From: Cylindrodendrum hubeiense
Lineage: Eukaryota; Ascomycota; Sordariomycetes; Hypocreales; Nectriaceae
DNA length: 22,525 bases
Direction of reading: 5' to 3'
Assembly (NCBI GenBank): GCA_014621425.1
Contig: JAANBB010000567.1
Coordinates: 1 to 22,525, forward strand
The notes under the pieces were generated by a model. That model saw nothing but the letters and a program-made list of their open reading frames with translations, made no database searches and was not told where the DNA came from. Every line of letters starts with the position of its first letter. Position 1 is the stretch's first letter. Position numbers and translations under genes: made by a program. Shown here piece by piece: positions 11,091 through 21,314 of the stretch.

Positions 11091-13127
11091 CTATAGATAT
11101 TATAATCTCAGAACTCTAGTAGAGTTTATTTTTATACCTCACTTTCCCAGGGATAGAGTTTATTTTCTAATACCCTAATAATATTTATTTATACCTAGCT
11201 AATTAAAACTAAATATTTAGCTATATTTTTACCAGTTATATTTCTATTAATTATTACTCTAGTTAACTACTAGACTAAACTATTAGCTATTATTCTACTC
11301 TATACTAAAGTTATACACAGATAGCTCTAAGAAATTATAATTAATAACTTAATAATAAAAAATAAATTACAATTTTTAATAGTTATCTCTTCTTATTATA
11401 ATACTATTTAAGAATAGAGAGTATATAAAGAAATAGGTAAATAAGGAGAAGAATAAAGATAATTTAGAAAAAACAAGTTAAAGGATTATATAAGAAATAT
11501 AATATAGGTTAGTATTATAAATAAAGTTATGTCTCTTATATTATATAAACCTCTCTAATAAATAGCTATCCTCAAGAATAATATCCCTTCTTTCTTACTA
11601 AGAATAGAACTATTTATCTATCTTTTATAATATCAGATTATAATATATAAGATATATAGCTTTATATATATATTAGATAAAGTCACTATATATTTACAGG
11701 TTAGATACCATAATCTACTATCTATAAAGTAATATAAGATAGCTAAGGAAATTAGGAAAATACCTAATATTATTTAAAATTAGCAAGGGCTTTCCAGGTT
11801 TCACTTTCTACCTCTAATAGCTAACCCAGTCCCCTATCTTAGGCCTCCAGAACCTAATAGGCTTAAATGTTAAAAGTGCCTATATATTACTTGCTAATAT
11901 TAGAGAATTCAGGTATACTATTATAAAAGCTATAAGTAGTATAACCTGAATAGCTAAGGGAGATCAAGTCAGAACTTACTATAGCTAGAGTTAGAAGTAT
12001 TATTATAGTATTCGGGGGTCTAATACTAATACTTCTTCCTCTTAAGAGTAATAAGTGAATAGTTCGAGATTGGTTATAAAATAAGTATACTTAAGTCACT
12101 GAAATATCTATTTATACTAATATCTTCCTTTCTAGCCACCTCTATATTAAAGCTTATTATATTAATATTAGAAATATATATATATTTAATATAGGTATTG
12201 GAGAGAGAGTAGAGATACTTGGATATATAGGACTAGTTATAAGTATAAAGTAAGACTCTCAGGAATATTTCCTTTATAGTTATAAGTTCTTAGTTTAAGT
12301 ATACTTAATAGTATATTATCTATTAGAATATTTAGTAGGATATTTTATAAGTAATAATATAGTTATCTAGTAATAGAATTTACCTAGTCTCTATAATAGA
12401 CTATAATCTTAGCTAAGGGTTATATTAGGGAGATCTAGATATTACTATTTCCTAATAAGATAAATAGAAGATCTTATATATTATAAGTACTATTAATATT
12501 ATCTTTAATAAGTATAAGAAGATAATATAGTATATAAGTTAAAATCTATTCTATTAGCTCTAGAGCTTATAGTTTTAATCTTACTAGCTAAAGCTATTTA
12601 AGCTTATTATTTAGAATAGTAGTTAATAAAGATATTAGTACTTATAGAAGTGACTCTTAATCTTTATTTTTCGAGGATACTATATACTAATATCAATCTA
12701 AAATAAGAGACTTAATCTTTAACTTGACTTTACTATTATATAGTAATTAGATATAATATGGAATTATAAATTATAGGTTACTTTTAATCTAATATAGTAA
12801 AAGCTACTATATTTAAGTTATTATAGGTAAAAGAAAGTATAGTAATATAATAGACTATCTTTAAGTGAGGGTAGATATAAATATAAGCTCTATAGATCAA
12901 TTCCAAGTTAGGACACAAATATATCACTAACTAACTATATAGTAGAAGAGAAATTAAATAGTGATTCTAGTCTTAGCAAGGATAATAAAATAGAAGAGTG
13001 AGAAGATAATAAGAATAAAGATAATAAGGATAAAAATTAGGAGAAGGGAAAGAGTGAGTCCAGTTCAGAGCTTACTATAACTAATACTATTATAGATAAA
13101 CTTGTTAAACTTCTTTTTCACTTTAAT
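11091..13127. repeat. Tandem unit, copy 2 (2,037 bp)
   Basis: This copy starts on the base after copy 1 ends and matches it collinearly. The palindrome recurs at 11,112-11,126. It keeps slightly more C and G than copy 1 in several places (for example around 11,790-11,860), so it has been mutated less or differently. Similarity to copy 1 stops at about 13,127, where the sequence goes on into unrelated DNA. Because RIP acts on duplicated sequence, this pair is itself a natural target. As in copy 1, degenerate frames are readable on both strands, with a reverse-strand segment of about 80 codons broken by few stops, but the product is not recognised. Confidence 0.85.
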
Positions 13128-13514
13128 CTCTTAATAAGCATAGAAAACTTCTTAGATAGATAGTCTATATCTATACTACTAGTATATTTTAGCAATATTC
13201 TTAGATTCTCACCTAATTATTAGAGCTTTCTCCTAGCTTAATAGTACTATTTAAACCTTTCTAGACTTATTTATTATTAGTAACTTCTCTTTTTATAACA
13301 CACTCTACCCCACTATACACACAAAGCCAGAGAGACTCTATAATAACTATACACAGAGCAGCTTTAATAGCTTAATAAAATTTAGGAAAAGTATATAATT
13401 AAGGGTTTATAATCACCACTCACAGAGCTATATAACCTCTACAATTTTAACTATTATCACATACAAACTAAACTACCTTTATTCCTATTCCACTAAAATA
13501 ATAATAGTAATACT
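13128..13514. other. C-rich spacer before the first helicase-like relic
   Basis: This is about 390 bases without a recognised gene. In 13,261-13,500 I counted 51 C against 18 G, and 19 CA against no TG dinucleotides. This strong strand skew continues into the following relic. Part of the spacer may be the 5' portion of that relic, since the same frame can be followed upstream to about 13,460. Confidence 0.5.
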
Positions 13515-14650
13515 ATTTTTTATAGAGATAATTTCCAGCTTATTATATAAGAGTTCTATACACTTCCAGAATATCTTATTATTTAGATAGAGGGACTTTA
13601 TAAAAGGCTAATATATAGATTAGAGCCTGACCTAGATCTATCTCAGATTAAGAATAGTATAATAAACCGAGAACCAGAATATTCATTCATAAAACATCCT
13701 AATAATAATCTTATTAATATATACTAAGAACTCTTTATTTAAGTATATATTTAGGGGCTATCTAGGTATAGTCAGTAAAACTAGAACACTCTTACATCCT
13801 ATATCCAGGATATAAAGATATTTAAAGAGTTTCTTCTAGGTAGTCTCTTTACTATATATAACTAATTACCTCAATTACAAGATCTACTAAGTTTTTAAAG
13901 TGAAAACAGCACTTTAATAACCCGAGATATCTTTATATAGAATAACTTTATTATCTATATTTTACCACACCACAAAGCCAAGAATTCAATAGACAGAGAG
14001 TTTTATATTATTTACTTCCTACCTATTTAATTAGGAATAATTATATTAAAATATCTTATTTATATTTATTAAGTAATAGCTCTATTATAAAGAGAACAGC
14101 TCAGAAATCTTAACCTAGATTACCTAATAATACTATAATCTTTATTCTTCTAATCTAATAGTAAAGTATAGGCACTATCCTAACTTATAATAATATTAAA
14201 AGCCACCACTTACTAAATATAATAATATAAGGTTAATACTCAGATATATCACTAGCTTACTATTAAAATCACAGAAAAGTATATACAGGAAGTGTATTTA
14301 CCTATTAATTAATATAATAATTAAAGTCTTAATATTAATCTAAATATTACCTTTACTTAGTAAAATAGACATTACCCTCTATAACATAAAATAACATATA
14401 ACCTTAATAATACTTATCTATATTAGCTCTAGCTAGCCCTCTTATAAGTATATAAATAGATATCTACTTGATAATATGAATTTATTTATCAATCAAGTAA
14501 GAAGGTATTAAATAAATAGAAGTTAAAGTCTCCTTCTAATAACTCTCTTAGCTAGAAGAGACACTCTTCTATATTCTGTCCACTAATTCACATCCTATTT
14601 AGTATAAATAGGCAGATCTAGGGTTATTAAGGGTTAAGTTATAAGTGAAA
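13515..14650 (+). pseudogene. RIP-degraded relic resembling the middle region of telomere-linked RecQ/OrsD-like proteins
   Basis: One frame runs for about 380 codons, interrupted only by TAA, TAG and an occasional TGA, at about 6% of codons in the stretch I counted. That is the share expected if Gln, Trp and some Arg codons had been hit by RIP. The text between stops looks like protein: EFYTLPEY, LEPDLDLSQIKNSI, SYIQDIKIFKEFLLGSLF, then TRDIFI, HHKAKNSIDREFYI, YFLP and LKYLIYIY. In fungal telomere-linked-helicase-type proteins I recall a matching order: a region ending in N-I-F-I, then HHKA.S..REF..VRFLP, and then a hydrophobic YL..IRP stretch. Downstream, a TITEKYIQEVY-like segment and a YEFIYQ segment fit the same family. 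No helicase core follows before the frame fades, so this is a fragment. It is homologous in layout to the relic at 15,262-20,110 but clearly a different paralogue. The family assignment is from memory of the pattern, not from a search. Confidence 0.6.
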
Positions 14651-15261
14651 TTAGAGGGTATACAGGATAATAGGGATAAGATTCACGTAAAATAAACTTT
14701 ATATAAAATAAGATTAATAATTAGTCTAAATATTAAACTTAAGTGAGATATCCAAGTCCCTATTAGCTCTATAGTTTATTACCCGATAATAACTTGCTAT
14801 TTCTTTTCTTTTATATAGATAAGCTTAGATTTTGAAGTTAAAAGTATTAGCTTAATAATCTTTCCTTTTCTTTTCTCTCTCCTTCTCTTTCTTTCTTCTT
14901 AGTTTCTTATTTTCCTTTTTCCTATTATCTTTCTTAATTTTTTATCTCTCTTTCCTATAATACTTTTATTCTAATTTTAAATACTCTCTATTAAAATATA
15001 AGGCTTTTAACTTCTAGTATTCTAAATTATACTATTCTTTCTCTCCCCCCTTTCTCTTAGTCTACCTATCTTAAAAATAAGATTATAAAGAAAAGAATAA
15101 TAGAGGAGATATTACTATTTATACTAAAAGAGACTATTAGAGTATATATTCCATTATAGCTCTTAGTCTGTTTTTAATATTATATTATAATAAGACTAGA
15201 TATTAAGATAGTTAAGATACACTTCTAGAACTAGTATAAAATTAAAAGAGAAGAATTATAG
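14651..15261. other. Spacer with a polypyrimidine tract
   Basis: No relic is recognised here. From about 14,800, and most strongly over 14,860-15,060, the + strand is mostly T and C, with runs such as TTTCTTTCTTCTTAG and a CTCTCCCCCC run. CT-rich tracts often precede start sites of fungal genes, so this may be what is left of the promoter and 5' leader of the following helicase relic. Because RIP removes C, a surviving C-rich strand is notable in itself. Confidence 0.4.
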
Positions 15262-16263
15262 ATAATATTAATATTTATAAAATNTATCTAGTTATTTTAG
15301 GATCCTAATAATATTTCTCTATCTGAGAATTATAATAACCTAATTAAGTATTTTAAATTATATAAGGATTTTAAGTATATATATATAGATTATCTATTTC
15401 TTATCTAGAACTAGAATAATATAACTATATATTATAATAAGTATATTAGTCTAATAATTAGAGACAGGTCTAAATAGGAAGTTATTATATTTTAAGCACT
15501 TCTTAAAAATCTCCATATTTAGTATTAGATTATAAAAGATATTATTACTAGCTAACTCCTTACTGAGGATAATAGTAAAAGCTATTATAATAAGGAGGAT
15601 AATGAGAATAGTAAATATAGTGAGGATAATAAGGATAATAAGGATAATAATAAGAATAAGAGAGTAAGTAAAGAATAGAAAATAGCTTAAGAACTTATAA
15701 AGATTATACTTACTTATAAGTAATAGCTAGCCAAGATAGAGAAAAGGTAATAGATAAATATTAAGATATTAAGTAATATAAATAATAAGTTAGTATAGGT
15801 TAAGTTTATAAAGTAAATTATCTATCTATAAGGGAAGGATAGAAAGATATTCTATATAATTAATTAGTTATTAAGTCCTAAAATAATAAAGAGATAGTTA
15901 TAATAAGAGGAGGAGATCAAAACTAACTAATAGTTATAATAACTTATTACTAGCTTTAACTGGGAGTTAATAAGATATATAGAATAATTTAATTAGATAT
16001 TAGAAGATATATTTAAGTAGCTATCTAGTATTAATCTATTTTAATTATTAAATAAACTATTTAGTTAGAAATAGGAGATTATATTAATAGATTAATATAA
16101 GTTATACTAGTAATAATATCTCTATTATTATACCCAGATCTAGCTACTTAAATATAAAAGGGCTAGGACTAAATATAATATCTAGTTTATAGATAGATAA
16201 TAAAATATATTTAAAGTGATAATATATTAATTTAATACTCTTATTACTATTAAAACTCACTAT

Positions 16264-16290
16264 AATAATAATAATAATAATAATAATAAG
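16264..16290 (+). repeat. AAT trinucleotide microsatellite
   Basis: About eight AAT repeats lie inside the helicase-type relic and read as Asn codons in its frame. They probably began as AAC/AAT or GAT codons that RIP and slippage made uniform. Confidence 0.7.
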
Positions 16291-16611
16291 GATAAAAATA
16301 AAGATAATTATAATTATAATCTAGACTAGGATATACTTAATAATACTATCTTTATATTCTATATTAGCTCACTCAAGTAAAAGCTTTATAATAAGTAATA
16401 CCAGAACTTATTACTTCACTTTATAACTATTCTTACTATCCTATATAAGATTAAGGGATAAATATTATATTATTTATATATTCACTTTCTCACTAGCTTC
16501 TTATAGTATAATTATATCTTGATATTTAAGTATTTCTTCTAAGATATCTAATATAACTTAAATAATAATAAAAAGGATAACTTGAACTTAAATCTGGACC
16601 TAGGAGGTAAT

Positions 16612-16632
16612 AGCAATAATAATAGCAATAAC

Positions 16633-16666
<34 letters not shown>

Positions 16667-16676
16667 GTAATAGAAA
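16612..16676 (+). repeat. Asn-codon (AAT/AAC/AGC) microsatellite tract
   Basis: A tract of AAT units mixed with AGC, AAC and AGT units lies in frame within the helicase-type relic and would encode a run of Asn and Ser. Low-complexity linkers of this sort are common in large fungal proteins, and this one separates the N-part from the conserved middle region. Confidence 0.7.
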
Positions 16677-19600
16677 TAGTTTTAAGAAGTGTGAGGTAGC
16701 TAGTTTTAAAGTTATTACCCACTTTCAGAAGGGATATTAATAATAGCTTACAGATAGATTATATACACTATTTAATATTATTATCTAATAAATAATATAT
16801 AAATAAGAGTATCATAACCAGAAAAATAGGTTAATATAACTAGTTTAGGAAAGTAATAGGAAGATACTTAACTACCAGGATAAGCAGATCCGGGTAGCTA
16901 ACTTCTAACAGATTATATAAGTAATAGCTATTAAGACCGAGAAATTACTTGATAAGCTTATAAGTAACTAGTAAGTAAAGGTGAAGTCTATAATCTAACT
17001 AAGAGATATTATAAATAACTTAGTCTATAAAGGGTCTGGTCAGTTATTTATAATTAACTATAAGAATATATAGTTCAAGCTAAAAGTCAGGAAGATAGTT
17101 AAGTTTATTAGCTAAATACTTTAGAGAGTGGTTAAGAGTGATAATAGCCAGGTCTAATATAAATACTAATAGTAAATAGTGCAGGAGTTTATTATGGATA
17201 TAAAGTAATTTAGGGTTAACTTTATTCTTATAATATATATATAGCTTAGATAGCCTGGTTATAGGTTAGAGATAGTAATATTTAAGTATTATAATATCAA
17301 GGAATTAATAAAGAATATATTTATCTTTGATAGTTAGGTTATAATAATCACAGATTATAATAAAAGTAAGGGTATTATAGACTATAATTACTTAGTAATA
17401 TGATTTTTACTAGAATATTTAAGTTTAATAATAATTATATATATTATATAATTATTATTATTTAAATAGGTTATATATAAGTTCTCTGGTATTTATAGAC
17501 TATCTAATAAACTTAGCCTATAGTTCTAGAAGTTAATTAAGAAAGAGCTCTAGATAATAGAGGATCTAAGTAAATAGCTAAGTCTACTAATTAGTAAGTA
17601 TTTATATATTAATCTTACTATCTCTAGCTATTAGTATATTATTATTAAATTTAGATATTATATTAAGAGCTTAATTATTTAATAAAATGAGCTTAATACT
17701 ATTAAGACTAGAGATAATAATAATAATAATAAATATATTAATCTATTAATAGGTAAATCCTATAAATAATAATAGATAAAGTATATTTAAGATTTCTAAG
17801 TAATATATAATAATCTTATTACACATAATTACTATATAGTTAATATTCTCTTCTCTGGTTAATTATAGCTAGAGATAATTTTAAACTTCTAGGAGATTAA
17901 CTAACTATAGTATTAATTTCTTAGCTATATTAATAGTAAATTCAGATAAAGAAAGTAATTAATAAATAAGCTCGAGAACTTATTATTATTAAATAGAAAG
18001 AGATAGTACTATTATAATAAGGGATTATAAACTATTAATAAACTTAATTATTAATATATATTAGATCAGATTATAAAGATTCTATAATCACTTATAGCTA
18101 AAAAGGATATTATTATTATTATTAGTAATTATCTCCTATTATAGTAGACCTAGGTATATATATAATCTATTAATATTATATAGGAATAGGTAGTATAAAA
18201 AAGATTTAATAGGAAAGTATACTAATTACTATTATACTCACTCTTAAAATCTAAAGTAAGATAATAGTAATAATAGCTTAATAATAGTAATATTAGTTAA
18301 TAAACTTAAAGTTAATCTTAGACTTAAGAGATTATTAGAGGAAGGTATAAACTGGAAATTAGAATAATAATAAGAGAGTATATATTATATTATAATAATA
18401 TATAATAATAGTATCCAGAGTAATATACTTATTATTATATTCCTAACTAATAATAGTAAGAGTATTTTCTTTTTATTACTAGCTCTTCTTAAAAAAGAGA
18501 GTAGACCTAGTAATTTAATAAATATTATAATAGTATTATTTATTATACTAATTAAGAACTTAATTACTTGAATATAGGATTTTAAGATTAATTATATATA
18601 TTAATATAATAAAGTTAAGGAAGAGTACACTAAATATTAATAGGATATATAACTAGTTATAATAAGTACTAATATAGCTATTAATAAAATATTTATAATA
18701 TATATTAAGAGTATCCAGGTTCAGGGACTATTTAGGATAATATTCTTTAATAAGAGTTATATTATTATTCTTAATATTAATTATTAAAAGTAACTTGAGC
18801 TCTTAATAGGATTATATTAATATAGATACTTACTTATTATATTTATTATAATATTACTTATATTAATAGAGAGCTAGTTCTAGGAATAGATATTTACTTA
18901 GAATATTATAATTATCCGGGTATTAATAGTAAGGGTAAATATCTATTATAATATAGAGACTATTAAGCCAAATAAAACTAGTATTAAGAATAATATAATA
19001 ATAATAATAGGGTATATTAAGATATAAATAGAAATATTATAAAGGGGGATTATATATTATTACTTAATTAAGAAATATAAAGTACTAATAGAATAAGTTA
19101 ATTATAAATACTATTATAATAAGATATTAAATAAGAAATGAGAAATAACATTATAGAACTAGATTAATAGCTAAGACAGATAGTACTAGATTATAATTAT
19201 AACCAGACTCGGAACTAGTATAAATATTTAGAGTATTATTAGTATTATTTATATATAATAATTATATAATATTATTAACTTTATATAGTAAACTAATAAA
19301 GATAAATAGTGGAAAAAGGAGATTATTAACTTGATTATTATAATAGATAGTATATCCCTATAATATAACAAGTTTAATAATAATATAAACTAGGAAAATA
19401 GGAAGATAGTTAAGGTATTTATTAATAGTATAGACTGTTACTATATAATACTAGGTATATTTCTAAATAAAGTTAGGTAATAATATAGAGAGTTAGGGGT
19501 TAAGTATTATAATTAATATCTCTAAAATAAGAGTTCTAGTAAGTATAATAAGAGTAAGGCAAATTAAGTCTAGAACTGATTTTAGAAATATATAAAAGTA

Positions 19601-20110
19601 AAGAGTTATTATCTTAAAGTGTTATATAGATAACTAGACTAGATACAGGAAATAGGCTATTATATATATTATATAAAATAATATATATATAGGGCTTAGG
19701 ATAAATTAAAGAGGAATTATAAGTATAGTTAAGAGATATATATTATACTAAAGTAAGAAGACTTTATCTAATAATAAAGGAGCTTATAATTTATAGACTT
19801 TAATTATTATTAGAAGTATAGGTTATTATATAACTAGTATACTATAGCATAAGTTAATAAAAAGTATAGCTATTATAATTATATACTATTAGTTATAATA
19901 ATAACACTAATTAATAATATAATATAGCAAATAATTAAAGACAAGTTTAGGATTAATATATAGGAAAAGAAGAAGTACTATTATATATAGATAGTATAAT
20001 TAAGATATCTTTATAAATAGATAATAATAAATAGGTTAACTATATAGGATAAGATTATATAATATTTTTATATATAAAATTAGATAGTAATATACTTTAA
20101 GATTATAATA

Positions 20111-20919
20111 TAAATTGAAAAGAGTATAATTATAATCTGATTATAAATACTAGACTTAGAGGGAAAAGGGGATTAAGTTCTATATAGTATAGGGTAGGTC
20201 AGGTAAGGGAAGTGAGATTTAGAATTCACAGATTATTATTATTATTCTCACTCTTATTCTCTAATAGAGGTTTTTTAATAGATCCTTTAAATCCTATATA
20301 AATACCCTATCACACTAGTAAAAATAGGGATATACTTCTATTAAAAAATCTTTATATAAAGGATCTATTAATATTAAGAAAATAAAAAGAAAAAAGAAAT
20401 ATATAGTTATAAGTACTAGACTTTATAATATAATTATAAAATATTTCAGGTATTAATAATAAATAGTAAAGGTATATATATTAGGTTTATTATTTAGTAG
20501 GTATTAAGAGTTATTCTAGCTAATAGGATTATAATTAGCTTAGAATTAGAATTTAAGATAATAACTATAAGAAGAAAAGTAAAAAAATATCAGTACTTAT
20601 TTAATATTACCTATTTCCTAAGTATTTAAGCTAAGTTAATATCTAAATTAATAGAGAGAAAAAGAGTATTATTATACTCTAGCTTTTTATCTCTTATAAT
20701 AGAGAATAATGTAATTTTAAATATTACTAATTAAACTTAACTTTTTTTTCAATTGCAAGTAATTAAAATTACCTTATTTTTCTATATATATATCTTATTT
20801 ATATTATAGAATAATTTATCCATATCCTAAAGTTTCCTATTATTATTTATAAGGTTTATAAGGTTATATATATTATTAATAAGATTTAAAGTTATATCTA
20901 GAAAAAATATAAAGTAATC
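20111..20919. other. Spacer downstream of the helicase-type relic
   Basis: About 0.8 kb without a recognised gene. It holds one imperfect GC-richer stretch (20,160-20,225) and the inverted repeat described separately. It may include the 3' flank of the dead helicase gene. Confidence 0.45.
20275..20371. repeat. Inverted repeat, 15-bp perfect arms
   Basis: The arm TTAATAGATCCTTTA at 20,275-20,289 is exactly reverse-complemented at 20,357-20,371, with a 67-nt loop. The loop contains TATATAAATACCC and CACACTAG. The arms contain GATC and so are not simple A/T chance pairing. It could be a terminator-like hairpin, or the two ends of a tiny palindromic element. Function is unknown. Confidence 0.55.
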
Positions 20920-21006
20920 CTATAGATACTATAATCTTAGAACTCTAATAGAGTTTATTTTTATATCTCACTTTCTTAGAAATAGAGTTCATTTTCTAAT
21001 ACTTTA
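20920..21006 (+). repeat. Truncated third copy of the tandem unit's left end
   Basis: The sequence starts with CTATAGATACTATAAT, as in the two 2,037-bp units, and keeps the 15-nt palindrome at 20,941-20,955, again 21 bases from the start. Similarity holds for about 87 bases and then fades. Three independent copies beginning at the same base show that this is a true element end, not a random breakpoint. Confidence 0.8.
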
Positions 21007-21157
21007 AGTACTATTTACAGGTAATTACCTAATAATTAGGTTAGCTATAATTAATTAGTAATATCTATTATATCAGAACACAGGCTATAATTATATAATT
21101 AGTTTTCCGTAGAATTCTAAGTACTTATTAATATTATAGTTTATTTTTATAGAGATT

Positions 21158-21172
21158 TGGGTTTAGGGTTAG
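21158..21172 (+). repeat. Short telomere-like stretch
   Basis: The string TTGGGTTTAGGGTTAG contains one exact TTAGGG and flanking imperfect units. It is unusual to find a G-rich run in DNA so depleted of G. Only about two units are present, so it may be chance. It is noted because a telomere-linked-type helicase relic lies 1 kb to the left. Confidence 0.3.
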
Positions 21173-21277
21173 ATAGGAGAATCTTTAGAGTATATATATA
21201 TAGCTAATAATAGCTAGCCTGGGATTAGTAGAATAAGAAAAAGTAAAAACTAATAGAAAAGGGATAAAGTCTTATTA

Positions 21278-21278
<1 letters not shown>

Positions 21279-21314
<36 letters not shown>
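21279..21314 (+). repeat. TC dinucleotide microsatellite
   Basis: This is a run of CT/TC units interrupted by one TT. C in the TC context is not a preferred RIP target, which may explain why the run keeps its cytosines while surrounding DNA has lost them. Confidence 0.85.

Larger units (their letters stand above)
15262..20110 (+). pseudogene. RIP-degraded telomere-linked-type RecQ helicase gene (OrsD-like N-part plus helicase core)
   Basis: A relic of about 4.85 kb reads in frame 1 to about 18,250 and then in frame 2. Near 15,300-15,540 the text DPNNISLSEN and a stop-EVIIF-stop-ALL pattern suit the N-part of OrsD-like proteins. At 17,314-17,480 a NIFI.D, YNKSK and FLLEYLSLIIIIYII stretch matches the conserved middle region. 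The helicase core follows in frame 2. Motif I is at 18,443-18,463 (LTNNSKS for PTGGGKS), then a hydrophobic FFLLLALL run. Motif II is at 18,749-18,760 (NKSY for DE-S/C-H), a motif III-like run lies near 18,850, motif V is at 19,190-19,230 (TRLGTSINI for TRLGTGIDI), and motif VI is at 19,286-19,309 (stop-stop-TNKDK-stop for QQTGRGGR). Every change is a G-to-A or C-to-T transition. After the core, DCYYIILG (from 19,433) and an ELG..YYN-stop-Y element fit the Cys-rich C-terminal region. Such 3'-5' helicases unwind DNA; the telomere-linked ones lie beside chromosome ends. The gene is dead: dozens of stops. I am confident of the helicase and less so of the exact ends. Confidence 0.78.

Noticed and set aside
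9054..13127. CRISPR-like or satellite array
   Set aside because: There are only two full units of 2,037 bp with no short spaced repeats. It is a simple tandem duplication.
15262..20110. First read as a Gypsy or LINE retrotransposon because of its size, Asn-rich middle and AT-rich repeats
   Set aside because: No reverse transcriptase YxDD-type or integrase pattern could be followed, and no flanking long terminal repeats were found. The helicase motifs in correct order explain it better.
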